Assembly (NCBI GenBank): GCA_910584065.1
Contig: CAJTZN010000014.1
Span: 1 to 64,000, forward strand
Source of the DNA: an uncultured Eubacterium sp.
GTDB lineage: Bacteria; Bacillota; Clostridia; Lachnospirales; Lachnospiraceae
DNA: 64,000 bases
Direction: 5' to 3'
Every line of letters starts with the position of its first letter. Position 1 is the stretch's first letter. Both the position numbers and the translations under genes were made by a program. Positions 42,007-51,000 of this stretch are shown piece after piece. Under the pieces are notes generated by a model. It ran no database searches, was not told the DNA's origin, and saw nothing but the letters and a program-made list of their open reading frames with translations.

Positions 42007-43182
42007 TTATTTTTTCTTTTTCTTTGATTTTGCCTTCGTTTTTTTATCCGTCTTATCCTCAAATGACAGCAGACCCTTCCGGCTGGTCGGATATGCCGCG
42101 ATATACGTCTTTCCCGGGTTGATGCGCAGCACGTTCCCGTCCATATCGTAGTAACACATCGTCCCCTTTTCCTCGTTTTTCCTCCACTCGATCTGCATTC
42201 TGCCGCCATCCGTGATGTAATAACCCGTTCCCTTGCGCTTATGCAGATACAAGTGCTGATAGCCGTTGCGGTCAATATTCTTTTCCTTGACGAGCTGGAT
42301 GATCACATTTTTAAAAGAAAGCTGTTTATCGTTTTTATGGTCTTTGTGCTTCGTCTTGTACTCATATTTCTTGTATTCTTTTGCCTCTTTATCGTATTTC
42401 AGATAACAGGTCGAGTAATCCGAAAACGGCAGGTGTACGTAGGTCGTTTCCTCCCCGGCCGGAAGTTCGGTATCCTCTTCCTGAAAATCAAAATGCTTTG
42501 CCATCTTCTCCTCGTTAAATTTTGTGGAGTAACCGAGTTTTTTGGCCCCCTGCAGCATCTTTTCGCCCGAGGTATAGACGTTGTGCGGCGCCTTGACTGA
42601 GTAGTCCCTCTTGTAGACTACGCCGCCGATCGCGGAAAGGCCGCTCAGGTTATTGACCCCTAATTCCTCGATTTTGGATATAGCGTAAGAGGTTTGTCCA
42701 AAATGGCAGAAAATCGCGTTCCACTCGCTGGCAAAGCTGACAAAATAGTGGCGGGCGCTCCTGACCGAACCGAGCCGCTTAATCTTTTCCGTTCCCTGGA
42801 ACACGCCGAGCATACGGGTGATGCCGCCCTCCGCCAGCGCCTCGTATAGCACGTCGATCTGCGAGGTTCCTTCCTGGCGCTGGTTGGCGTATTCGATGTT
42901 ATTGATGATAACGGCAAAGGGCCGCTGCTTCGCCCTCTTTTTCGATATGTACTCCCCGGTGAGAGCACTCTTTACCTTTCCCTCGTTCGGATCTTTTGTA
43001 GGTACTGGAGTGATCTCAGGGGTGGGGACAGGTTCTGGCGTCGCCTCCACTTCCGCTACCGGCTGCGGCGCCGGTTCCGTATTTTTTCCAGCCATATAAA
43101 CAGACAGGGCGGCCGCGGCGGCAGCTACTGCTATGACACATATACTCGTCAGTATGATCAGTTTCTTTTTTCCTTTTAACAT
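42007..43182 (-). CDS. DUF3048 (YerB-like) membrane-anchored protein
   Basis: A 391-aa protein with an N-terminal membrane helix (LIILTSICVIAVAAAAAALS), a Pro/Glu/Thr linker (to about residue 65) and the two-part DUF3048 region: RPFAVIINNIEYANQRQEGT, IDVLYEALAEGGITRMLGVF and GSVRSARHYFVSFASEW in the first part, TYIAAYPTSRKGLLSFED at the end, then a Lys-rich tail. Function of the family is unsettled. The start is ATG 43182 after GAGGG; a 4-residue longer form is possible. Confidence 0.9.
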   Translation of the reverse strand: MLKGKKKLIILTSICVIAVAAAAAALSVYMAGKNTEPAPQPVAEVEATPEPVPTPEITPVPTKDPNEGKVKSALTGEYISKKRAKQRPFAVIINNIEYANQRQEGTSQIDVLYEALAEGGITRMLGVFQGTEKIKRLGSVRSARHYFVSFASEWNAIFCHFGQTSYAISKIEELGVNNLSGLSAIGGVVYKRDYSVKAPHNVYTSGEKMLQGAKKLGYSTKFNEEKMAKHFDFQEEDTELPAGEETTYVHLPFSDYSTCYLKYDKEAKEYKKYEYKTKHKDHKNDKQLSFKNVIIQLVKEKNIDRNGYQHLYLHKRKGTGYYITDGGRMQIEWRKNEEKGTMCYYDMDGNVLRINPGKTYIAAYPTSRKGLLSFEDKTDKKTKAKSKKKKK

Positions 43183-43200
43183 AGTTTCCCTCATTTCTCC

Positions 43201-43248
43201 AGGAGTATACTCTTTAGGATATAGGCCTTAGGAGATACTCTTTAGGAT
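43201..43248 (+). repeat. Short direct repeat beside the ybeY stop codon
   Basis: AGGAGTATACTCTTTAGGAT (43201-43220) is repeated as AGGAGATACTCTTTAGGAT (43230-43248); the second copy includes the last bases of ybeY. Confidence 0.75.
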
Positions 43249-43742
43249 CGGCGGATCCCCAGCGCGTTCATAATTGTCTTCTGCTCCTCTTCCATTTCGA
43301 TGCGGTCGCGCTCCAGTATGTGATCGTACCCAAACAGATGAAGCATGCTATGTACGACAAGAAAACTGAATTCCCGTATTTCGGAATGCCCGTATTCTTT
43401 CGCCTGTTCTTTGATGATTTCAGAACAGAGCATCATATCACCCAGCACGAGTTCTCCCGTATCCGGATCGACCGTCCGGCTCCCGAGGAAAGCCGGCCCG
43501 TCAAAATCGGCCGGTTTATCGTATTCGGCCATCGGAAAACTCAACACATCCGTGGGCCTGCACAGATCCCGGAACCGGGCGTTGACTTCCTGTATCGCCG
43601 TCTTGTCCACCATCGTCACGTTTACCTCCAGCTCGTACGGGCAGTTCACATGATCCCGCACATAGGGGATGATCTGCGCTAACTGCCGCTCCGGATCAAA
43701 ATCAAACGAAAGCATCGCCTCATCTTCAAAATATATCGTCAT
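43242..43742 (-). CDS. ybeY: Endoribonuclease YbeY
   Basis: A 166-aa zinc-dependent RNase for rRNA maturation and quality control. The metal site HSMLHLFGYDH (HxxxHxxxxxH) is complete, and RPTDVLSFPM and LGDMMLCSE are family blocks. It starts 2 bp after the phoH stop codon; the phoH-ybeY order is conserved in Firmicutes. Confidence 0.97.
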   Translation of the reverse strand: MTIYFEDEAMLSFDFDPERQLAQIIPYVRDHVNCPYELEVNVTMVDKTAIQEVNARFRDLCRPTDVLSFPMAEYDKPADFDGPAFLGSRTVDPDTGELVLGDMMLCSEIIKEQAKEYGHSEIREFSFLVVHSMLHLFGYDHILERDRIEMEEEQKTIMNALGIRRS

Positions 43743-43744
43743 CC

Positions 43745-44746
43745 TTACTTCCTTTTCTGCCTCTGATTCTTCCGGTTCTCCCGGTACTGTTCCCTCGCCT
43801 CGTATTTTTCATACGCATGTACGATCTTCTGTACGAGCGGATGCCGTACGACGTCCTTATTTGTCAGATAGGACACGCCGATCTCTTCCACATCCCGCAG
43901 CACCTTCAACGCCTGCTCCAACCCGGATACGGCGGCAAATGGCAGGTCTTTCTGCGAGAGGTCGCCCGTTATGACGACTTTGGAGCCAAAACCGATACGC
44001 GTGAGGAACATTTTCATCTGCGCCGGCGTCGTGTTCTGCGCCTCATCCAATATGATAAACGCGTTGTCTAACGTCCTTCCCCTCATATAGGCCAAAGGCG
44101 CCACCTCGATCAGCCCTTTTTCGGAATTTTTGACGAAAGAATCCGCGCCCATGATCTGATACAGCGCGTCATAGAGCGGCCGCAGATACGGGTCGATCTT
44201 ACTCTGCAGGTCGCCCGGCAGAAATCCCAGGTTCTCCCCGGCCTCGATCGCCGGCCTCGTCAGGATGATCTTTCCCACTTCGTCCTGCTTAAACGCCTGG
44301 ATGGCCATCGCCATCGCCAGATAGGTCTTTCCGGTACCGGCCGGCCCGACGCCGAATACCATCATCTTTTCGAGGATCGCGTCCACATATTTTTTCTGTC
44401 CCAGCGTCTTCGGTTTGATCGGCTTTCCCTGGATCGTAAAACCGACGAGCTCTTTATCAATATCCACGAGGGAGACCGAAGATTTTTCTTTCGTCAGGGC
44501 GAGCACATAGTCTACATTTTGTTCGGTGATCGTATTGCCCCGCTGCGACATCGCGAGCAGTTCCGCGAACACCCGTCTGGCCTCTTTTACCGCCTGTTCG
44601 TCCCCGGTTATTTTCACGGAGCCGTCCCGCAGGATCACCTCGACGCGGAGCGCGCGCTCAATCTTTTTTAAATGGGCATCCAGGCCGCCAAATATATTAT
44701 TCTCATGATCTGCCGGAATATCAAGTATGATCTGCTCCTGTGCCAT
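43745..44746 (-). CDS. phoH: PhoH-like ATPase
   Basis: A 333-aa cytoplasmic P-loop ATPase linked to RNA metabolism through YbeY. KH-like N-terminus (to about 95), then Walker A FGVGPAGTGKTYLAMAMA and Walker B AFIILDEAQNTTPAQMKM, with RTRIG-type sequence GFGSKVVITGDLSQ. The start is ATG 44746; the frame extends to a GTG at 44767, whose stretch contains the ribosome binding site. It overlaps the yqfD 3' end by 26 bp. Confidence 0.95.
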   Translation of the reverse strand: MAQEQIILDIPADHENNIFGGLDAHLKKIERALRVEVILRDGSVKITGDEQAVKEARRVFAELLAMSQRGNTITEQNVDYVLALTKEKSSVSLVDIDKELVGFTIQGKPIKPKTLGQKKYVDAILEKMMVFGVGPAGTGKTYLAMAMAIQAFKQDEVGKIILTRPAIEAGENLGFLPGDLQSKIDPYLRPLYDALYQIMGADSFVKNSEKGLIEVAPLAYMRGRTLDNAFIILDEAQNTTPAQMKMFLTRIGFGSKVVITGDLSQKDLPFAAVSGLEQALKVLRDVEEIGVSYLTNKDVVRHPLVQKIVHAYEKYEAREQYRENRKNQRQKRK

Positions 44747-45980
44747 CACGTTCTTCTTCCTTTCCACTCTTAAGCATCAGCTGTTTTTCTGATACTTCTT
44801 TCTGTTTCATATCGGATACTTTCATCACGACGCTCCCACGGCTCACAAACTCGTTCTGTTCCCTCGTCATTTGAAACGTCTGGTCCATTACCTCGTATCC
44901 TTTTTCCTCATAAGTCATAACTCTTGCCGCCAGTCTCCGGCGCAGGAGCTCTTCCGCCTCCTGCTCGGTGTACTCGGCTTCCTGCGGCTCATAATTCACG
45001 TACCTGCGCCTGATCACTTTCAGGCTTGCCTGCAGGGGGATAAATTCCTCATCCACACACACGCTACTTATTATATCATAATTGGCAGAATTATCAAACC
45101 ATTTTAAGGGATTTTTTATAGAAAAACGTGTTCCATTGTACTGAACCGTGTATACGTCTACATCCTTTCCCGTCTTATTTTTATTCATATGCCGTATATT
45201 TATACGGTCTTCAAACTTATTCTCCGTGACGATCGTCACCTCTCCGGCCGCGCGGACGCCGTTCTTTTTCACGACCGTATCGCTGTCATCCCGGATCTCC
45301 ACGATGCCGCGTATGAGGACATCTCCTTTTTTGACCTTTGAGCCCTTTTTCACTTTCGGCGTCCCCTCTTTCGTGACAATGCTCTGTACGGTGCCGCGGC
45401 ACGGTGCGACGAGGTGGCACGGTTTCGTATCCCCGGCGTCGGCCTTTTTCTCCGCCGTCCCCTCTTTCATTTTAATGTTCAGCACGCAGCCTTTTTCCTC
45501 AGCGGAAACCCAGCTCATATTGTCGTAGCACTCCCGCAGGTTCCTCTCTATGCTGTCACAGTCGAGGCGGCTGCGGAGCATCCCGGTATAAACGCCCATC
45601 GCCGTCACCTCCTTGCGGATCGTCTCCTGCGTGTACTCCCGCTGCCCGTAATAATTGATCTGCCAGACAAACATGGATAATACGCGCAGCACGACAAAAA
45701 ACAGGAGGAAGCCGAACGTAAAGGTCCAGTCCCTCATCGCCTGTCCGCACACGAACGGCAGCCCCTTCTTTCTGCGTATGTGAGGAACGACACTTGTTTT
45801 TCCCACAAATTTTTTCAGCATCCTGTAGTCCCTCGCATACATGCAGAACGTCACCCGTTTTTGTTCTGACCTGACGTTCCACAGCTTAATATCATGATGC
45901 CGGCATAAGTTCATAAAACGCTCCCACCGTCCCGAGCCGACACTACAGTCTATGTATCCCCGCAGCCATTTCACCTTCAT
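44721..45980 (-). CDS. yqfD: Sporulation protein YqfD
   Basis: A membrane protein required for efficient spore formation in Bacillus. The 419 aa show the family N-terminus WLRGYIDCSVGSGRWERFMN, a membrane helix around 88-108 (WTFTFGFLLFFVVLRVLSMF), CRGTVQSIVTKEGTPKVKKG and VKKGDVLIRGIVEI in the external region. The start may be ATG 45980 or the GTG two codons later, which is better placed after GGGGGG. It forms the conserved yqfC-yqfD-phoH-ybeY order. Confidence 0.93.
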   Translation of the reverse strand: MKVKWLRGYIDCSVGSGRWERFMNLCRHHDIKLWNVRSEQKRVTFCMYARDYRMLKKFVGKTSVVPHIRRKKGLPFVCGQAMRDWTFTFGFLLFFVVLRVLSMFVWQINYYGQREYTQETIRKEVTAMGVYTGMLRSRLDCDSIERNLRECYDNMSWVSAEEKGCVLNIKMKEGTAEKKADAGDTKPCHLVAPCRGTVQSIVTKEGTPKVKKGSKVKKGDVLIRGIVEIRDDSDTVVKKNGVRAAGEVTIVTENKFEDRINIRHMNKNKTGKDVDVYTVQYNGTRFSIKNPLKWFDNSANYDIISSVCVDEEFIPLQASLKVIRRRYVNYEPQEAEYTEQEAEELLRRRLAARVMTYEEKGYEVMDQTFQMTREQNEFVSRGSVVMKVSDMKQKEVSEKQLMLKSGKEEERDGTGADHT

Positions 45981-46002
45981 TCCCCCCGTTCGGTCAGCCC
46001 CT

Positions 46003-46260
46003 CTAAAACCGGATCAGGCTGATGTCATTTATTTTACCGCATACCCTGCATTCGTCCGGTTCGAACGATTCGATGCAGAGATTATTTCCGCACACCAATA
46101 TTTTTACGTGCTTTCCCTGGAGTTTGATCGTCTCTTCCGTGTATTCAATGATCGATTTATAATTTTCAATAATGGCATACTCATCCCCATATGTCTTTAC
46201 GATGGTGGCACCATCCAGTATGTCAGGCTGTAAGCCCATTTTTTTCGATATGGGATTCAT
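46003..46260 (-). CDS. yqfC: Sporulation protein YqfC (YabP family)
   Basis: An 85-aa protein of the YabP/YqfC family. It includes LDGATIVKTYGDEYAIIENY and a C-terminal CVCGKIND-like block (ECRVCGKINDISLIRF). Start ATG 46260 follows AGGTGGAG; the frame extends upstream without a ribosome binding site. It is paired with yqfD, as in Bacillus and Clostridia. Confidence 0.92.
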   Translation of the reverse strand: MNPISKKMGLQPDILDGATIVKTYGDEYAIIENYKSIIEYTEETIKLQGKHVKILVCGNNLCIESFEPDECRVCGKINDISLIRF

Positions 46261-46345
46261 ACTCCACCTCGTACGCATTCGGTTATGTATTATTTTATGC
46301 GGGAGTGCCTGGCCCAGATACAAAAAAAGGTGAAAATTTCTTTTG

Positions 46346-46380
46346 ATGAAAAAAAGAAGAACGCAGATTCTGCGCTCTTC
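46346..46380 (-). terminator. Terminator of rpsU
   Basis: Arms of 12 nt (46356-46367 and 46369-46380, one G-U) with a very short loop, followed on the minus strand by a T run (A 46346-46355 region). It separates rpsU from yqfC. Confidence 0.85.
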
Positions 46381-46394
46381 CATCATATGTGCAA

Positions 46395-46571
46395 TTATTT
46401 GAATTTTCTTTTTCGAGCCGCCTCAGACTTTTTCTTACGTCTAACGCTCGGCTTCTCATAATGCTCTCTCTTTCGAATCTCCTGCTGGATCCCCGCTTTT
46501 GCACAGTTTCGCTTGAAACGGCGCAATGCACTGTCCAGTGATTCGTTTTCTTTTACGATCACATTTGACAT
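46395..46571 (-). CDS. rpsU: 30S ribosomal protein S21
   Basis: A 58-aa protein with the S21 pattern SNVIVKENESLDSALRRFKR and a basic tail RRKKKSEAARKRKFK. The start is ATG 46571, with AGGTG and GGAGG upstream; the frame runs on to 46679 over the promoter and is not coding. It is monocistronic here: consensus-like promoter upstream, terminator downstream. Confidence 0.97.
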   Translation of the reverse strand: MSNVIVKENESLDSALRRFKRNCAKAGIQQEIRKREHYEKPSVRRKKKSEAARKRKFK

Positions 46572-46647
46572 AATATCACACCTTACCTCCCTCCAGTTGT
46601 AGATTGTGCAAAATACAACTGTCTGGGTATTTTTCGCACTAACACTA

Positions 46648-46675
46648 ATTATATCATAAAATTTGGATACGTCAA
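46648..46675 (-). promoter_or_regulatory. Promoter of rpsU
   Basis: Minus-strand TTGACG (46675-46670), 16-nt spacer, TATAAT (46653-46648). Confidence 0.82.
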
Positions 46676-46725
46676 CCATTTTTGCTAAATTTATGACACG
46701 AATTCACTGTTTTTTCTATTTCTTT

Positions 46726-46884
46726 TCATCCAAAGGCGCTGAAATTAAACACCCATACATTGACTGCCTGCCAAAACATCAGGATAAAAAAGATCGCGAA
46801 AAACAAAATCGCTAATTTTATCCATTTTTTGTCATACGCAATACACGCCGCGATAAAGGAAGCGATGATCATAAAACACTCCAT
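46726..46884 (-). CDS. 52-aa small membrane protein
   Basis: Start ATG 46884 follows a GGAGAGG box. It encodes ECFMIIASFIAACIAYDKKW then IKLAILFFAIFFILMFWQAV, i.e. two membrane helices with a basic turn. No family recognised. It lies 14 bp after the GH43 gene on the same strand and is probably co-transcribed. The ribosome binding site and membrane profile support a real gene. Confidence 0.6.
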   Translation of the reverse strand: MECFMIIASFIAACIAYDKKWIKLAILFFAIFFILMFWQAVNVWVFNFSAFG

Positions 46885-46898
46885 CTGCCTCTCCTTCC

Positions 46899-48305
46899 TC
46901 AATCCGCCGTTTCCAGACGGAAGGAGCGGAAACTGGCATTCCCATCCCCGGAAAACGTAAAGTAGAGCGCATGAACCCCATCGGGAATGTCAACTTCCGC
47001 GGTGTACGGCTCCCAGACATTCGTAAATTCGATCGGTATCTCCGCCACGACCGGCCCGTCCCACGCCAGCCGGACTTCAAACACACCTTTGGCGTAGCCG
47101 CGCGTCCAGATCGTGACGCGCTGGATCCCCTGACAGTCAAAATACTTAAATCCGGCCGTCGCGCCGTGTTCCATATTCGCCACATAGCCGGGTTCCTCAT
47201 CTCCGTCCCGGCCATCCTGCATGATCTTCGGAAACCGGTCGCCGCCCACATAAATGGAATCTTCTTGCGTGAACAGGTTGCAGGCCAGGTAAGCCGGATA
47301 CTCGCCTTCGCCTTTTAGTGGCCCCCCGTTTAATCCACACGAAGTAAGTTCCGCCTGCGAAAAGCTCCCGTCAGCCGAACGTTCGATCCGTTCCGCGCAT
47401 CCCTGCCGGCAAAACCACGAACCGTTCGTGTGCCGGTGGTAAAAGATATACCATTCACCGCCGATGTCCACCAGGCTGCCGTGGTTATTGCTGCCGTACG
47501 CCATCGGTTTTTCGGCCGGTTTGTACGAGTCGATGTGCAGGTCGCAGTTGCTTACGAGAACGCCGCGGTACGTAAATTCCCGGTCTGGGAACCGGCTCGT
47601 GGCATAGCACAGCTCGTGCATGACGGACGAGGAATAAATAAAGTAATAGGTTTCACCGATCTTCCGGATCGACGGCGCTTCGAAAAAGCCGTGTCCCTCA
47701 AACCCAGTTCCCTCGCTCTTCCACTCAGGCGGCGCCACGAATTTCGGCGCCTCTTTCACCGTCAGCATATCGGTATCCAGAACTGTTACCATCGCGCCGT
47801 TTCTCGACGTGTCCCCCTGTCCGCAAAATCCGGTATACAGATAGATACGGTCGCCTTCCCACAATACGCCGGGGTCAAACTGCGGCTCGTCCCCCTGTCT
47901 CTCTCCGAGGAGCGTCCCGTCTTCATAGTGCACATAGCCGTAAAATTCATAGCGGCCGGCCGGCGTATCGCACACCGCTGCCGATACGACCGATACTTTA
48001 TCCAGTACGTAATACAGATAATATCTGCCATCGGGCCCCTTCACGACATCGGGCGCATAGAGGCACATTTTCCCCTCTTTGTTATACGGGTCTTGTGTTT
48101 TTTCATAAATGACTCCCTCGCAGCGCCAGTCCCCCAGATCGTCGACCGGAGCCGACCAGCACATATAATCGCCCAGACAAAATACGTGGCCGTTGTACTT
48201 GTCGTGCGACCCATATACATATACCCTGCCGTCAAATACGTACGGTTCCCCGTCTGGTATGTATTCCCAGGACGGCAGATATGGATTGAATGCCTGTTTT
48301 TTCAC
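46899..48305 (-). CDS. Glycoside hydrolase family 43 with C-terminal carbohydrate-binding-like domain
   Basis: A 468-aa enzyme lacking a signal peptide, so probably intracellular, acting on xylo- or arabino-oligosaccharides. The five-bladed GH43 propeller includes the catalytic base region near WEYIPDGEPYVFDGRVYVYG, APDVVKGPDGRYYLYYV and the general-acid region GHGFFEAPSIRKIGETYYFI. The last 130 residues are a CBM6-like beta sandwich (FDCQGIQRVTIWTRGYAKGV). It starts with GTG 48305 after AAGGGAA, 15 bp after the alaS stop codon. Exact specificity is unknown. Confidence 0.92.
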   Translation of the reverse strand: MKKQAFNPYLPSWEYIPDGEPYVFDGRVYVYGSHDKYNGHVFCLGDYMCWSAPVDDLGDWRCEGVIYEKTQDPYNKEGKMCLYAPDVVKGPDGRYYLYYVLDKVSVVSAAVCDTPAGRYEFYGYVHYEDGTLLGERQGDEPQFDPGVLWEGDRIYLYTGFCGQGDTSRNGAMVTVLDTDMLTVKEAPKFVAPPEWKSEGTGFEGHGFFEAPSIRKIGETYYFIYSSSVMHELCYATSRFPDREFTYRGVLVSNCDLHIDSYKPAEKPMAYGSNNHGSLVDIGGEWYIFYHRHTNGSWFCRQGCAERIERSADGSFSQAELTSCGLNGGPLKGEGEYPAYLACNLFTQEDSIYVGGDRFPKIMQDGRDGDEEPGYVANMEHGATAGFKYFDCQGIQRVTIWTRGYAKGVFEVRLAWDGPVVAEIPIEFTNVWEPYTAEVDIPDGVHALYFTFSGDGNASFRSFRLETAD

Positions 48306-48320
48306 GATATTCCCTTCTTT

Positions 48321-50960
48321 CTAGCTGATCTGCTCTTTCGCTGCCTCTTTTGCGCGCTTGAGAGCTTCTTCGATACCGGCCGGATTTTTACCGCCTGCCT
48401 GCGCCATATTCGGACGGCCGCCCCCGCCGCCTCCGACGAGTTTCGCGATTTCTTTTATGAGATTGCCGGCATGGGCGCCTTTTGCCACGGCGCCGTCCGT
48501 CGCCGTCGCCATCAGGTTCACCTTTCCGCCGTTTTCCGCAGCAAAGACAACGATCGCTTCCCCGAGTTTCTGCTTTGCCTCATCACCCAGATCCCGCATG
48601 CCGTTCATATCGACATCGGTGAGCCGGCTGACGAGTATCTTTACGCCGTTTACCTCTTCTGCCGCCGACATCATGTCGCCGGCCGCCGCTTTTGCCATCT
48701 TCGCCTTTAACGCATCATTTTCCTTTGCCAGCGCCTTACATTCCTCCTGCATCGCCGTGATCTTCTTCACGACATCCGCCGGCGCTGCTTTCAGCGCCTT
48801 TGCCGCCTGTTTGAGCTGCTGTTCCATCTGATCGTAGTACGCGATCAGCCCGGCGCCCGTCAGCGCCTCGATCCGCCTCACGCCGGCGGCAACGCCGCTT
48901 TCGGACAGGATCTTAAAGGCGGAAATGTTCCTCGTATTTTCCACATGGGTACCGCCACACAATTCCGAACTGAACTCACCCATCTGGACGACGCGGACTT
49001 TCTCCCCGTATTTCTCGCCAAAGAGTGCCATCGCTCCCGTTTTCTTTGCCTCGTCGAGCGTCATCTCCTTCGTCACGACCGGGAGGCCGCGCAAAATATT
49101 TTCATTGACGATCTGCTCTACCTTCGCGATCTCTTCGTCGGTCATCGGAGAAAAATGCGTAAAGTCGAAACGAAGCTTCTCCTGATCGACAAGCGATCCT
49201 GCCTGCTCGACATGGCTGCCCAGCACGAGACGGAGCGCTTTCTGCATCAGATGCGTCGCGCTGTGGTTGTTCGCCGTCAGATTCCTCCGGCTCTCATCGA
49301 CGGAAAGTTTCACCGTATCGCCGGTGTGGATCGCGCCGGAAACCATTTTCCCCACATGGCCAATCTTCGTTCCCTGAAGTTTGATCGTATCGGCCACTTC
49401 AAATGTGCCGTCCGCGGTGGAGATCATTCCCGTATCGGCCGCCTGTCCGCCCATCGTCGCGTAGAACGGCGTTTCCTCCACGAGGATCGTCCCCTCCATC
49501 CCCTCGCTCAGCGTATCGACGATCGCATCGGCCGTCGTCAGCACCGTAACCTTCGACTCGTGCTCCAACCGGTCATATCCGACAAACCGGCTCGAAACGG
49601 CCGCGTCGATCGACTGGTAAACCGTCACGTCCGCTCCCATGTAATTCGTCACTTCCCTGGCTTCACGCGCCGTCTTTCTCTGTACTTCCATCGCCGCCAG
49701 AAATCCTTCCTCGTCGGCGGTAAATCCTTTTTCTTCCAGAATCTCAACCGTGAGGTCAACCGGGAAACCATACGTATCGTATAATTTAAACGTATTTTCA
49801 CCGGAGAGCACGGTTGTCCCTTCCTTCTTCATCTGCTCCATCATCTCGCCGAGGATCGAAAGTCCCTGATCGATCGTCTTATTAAAGTTTTCTTCCTCTG
49901 TAGAAATCAGTTTCAATATATAATCCTTCTTATCCGCCAGTTCTGGATACCCGTCCGCTGACTCGCGGATCACAACCTCGCTCAGCTCGGCCAGAAAACG
50001 GCCGGAAATGCCGAGCAGCCTTCCATGTCTCGCCGCGCGGCGCAGCAGGCGGCGGAGCACATATCCCCGGCCCTCATTGGACGGCATGATCCCGTCCGAC
50101 ACCATGAACGTCACCGAGCGGATGTGGTCGGTAATGACGCGGATCGACATATCCGCTTTGTCCTCTTTCCCGTATTCCACATGCGCCAGCTCGCATACGC
50201 GGTCGCGGATCGCTTTGACCGTATCCACATCAAAGATTGAATCGACGTCCTGCATAATGACAGCCAGACGCTCCAGTCCCATACCGGTATCAATGTTTTT
50301 GTTTTCCAGTTCTTCATAATTCCCATTCCCGTCATTGTCAAACTGGGTAAACACGTTGTTCCAGATCTCGATGTAACGGTCACATTCACATCCGACCGTA
50401 CAATCCGGCTTGCCGCAGCCGTATTTCTCCCCGCGGTCAAAGTAGATTTCCGAACACGGTCCGCACGGCCCCGCGCCGTGCTCCCAAAAGTTATCTTCCT
50501 TTCCAAAACGGAAAATCCGCTCTTTCGGAATGCCGATCTCCTTATTCCAAATATCAAACGCCTCGTCATCTTCCTCATATACCGACGGATACAGCCTGTC
50601 CTCCGGGATTTCCAATGTCTTTGTCAGAAATTCCCACGACCAGGCGATCGCCTCATGCTTAAAGTAGTCACCGAACGAAAAGTTCCCGAGCATCTCAAAA
50701 AATGTGCCGTGACGCGCCGTCTTTCCTACATTTTCAATATCCCCCGTGCGGATACATTTTTGGCAGGTCGCCACGCGCGTCCGCGGCGGGATCTCCTGCC
50801 CGGTAAAATATGGTTTCAGCGGGGTCATCCCGGCATTGATGAGCAGTAAACTCTTATCATTTTGAGGGATGAGGGAAAAACTCTTCATGACAAGATGCCC
50901 TTTCCCCTCAAAGAATTGCAAAAACATGTTTCTCAGTTCATTTAATCCATATGATTTCAT
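48321..50960 (-). CDS. alaS: Alanyl-tRNA synthetase
   Basis: Charges tRNA-Ala. The 879 aa are full length, starting MKSYGLNELRNMFLQFFEGK; the class II catalytic core has LLINAGMTPLKPYFTGQEIP and ATCQKCIRTGDIENVGKTAR; the editing domain holds NNHSATHLMQKALR and LCGGTHVENT; the C-Ala domain ends with the GGGGGGRPNMAQAGG block. Start ATG 50960 follows GGAGGAAAG. Only 40 bp separate it from proA, with no T-box leader. Confidence 0.98.
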   Translation of the reverse strand: MKSYGLNELRNMFLQFFEGKGHLVMKSFSLIPQNDKSLLLINAGMTPLKPYFTGQEIPPRTRVATCQKCIRTGDIENVGKTARHGTFFEMLGNFSFGDYFKHEAIAWSWEFLTKTLEIPEDRLYPSVYEEDDEAFDIWNKEIGIPKERIFRFGKEDNFWEHGAGPCGPCSEIYFDRGEKYGCGKPDCTVGCECDRYIEIWNNVFTQFDNDGNGNYEELENKNIDTGMGLERLAVIMQDVDSIFDVDTVKAIRDRVCELAHVEYGKEDKADMSIRVITDHIRSVTFMVSDGIMPSNEGRGYVLRRLLRRAARHGRLLGISGRFLAELSEVVIRESADGYPELADKKDYILKLISTEEENFNKTIDQGLSILGEMMEQMKKEGTTVLSGENTFKLYDTYGFPVDLTVEILEEKGFTADEEGFLAAMEVQRKTAREAREVTNYMGADVTVYQSIDAAVSSRFVGYDRLEHESKVTVLTTADAIVDTLSEGMEGTILVEETPFYATMGGQAADTGMISTADGTFEVADTIKLQGTKIGHVGKMVSGAIHTGDTVKLSVDESRRNLTANNHSATHLMQKALRLVLGSHVEQAGSLVDQEKLRFDFTHFSPMTDEEIAKVEQIVNENILRGLPVVTKEMTLDEAKKTGAMALFGEKYGEKVRVVQMGEFSSELCGGTHVENTRNISAFKILSESGVAAGVRRIEALTGAGLIAYYDQMEQQLKQAAKALKAAPADVVKKITAMQEECKALAKENDALKAKMAKAAAGDMMSAAEEVNGVKILVSRLTDVDMNGMRDLGDEAKQKLGEAIVVFAAENGGKVNLMATATDGAVAKGAHAGNLIKEIAKLVGGGGGGRPNMAQAGGKNPAGIEEALKRAKEAAKEQIS

Positions 50961-51000
50961 TTCTTTCCTCCATTTTCGCGCGCCGCATTACTGACGCCCT

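Noticed and set aside
50961..51000. T-box leader for alaS
   Set aside because: Only 40 bp separate proA and alaS; no room for a T-box.
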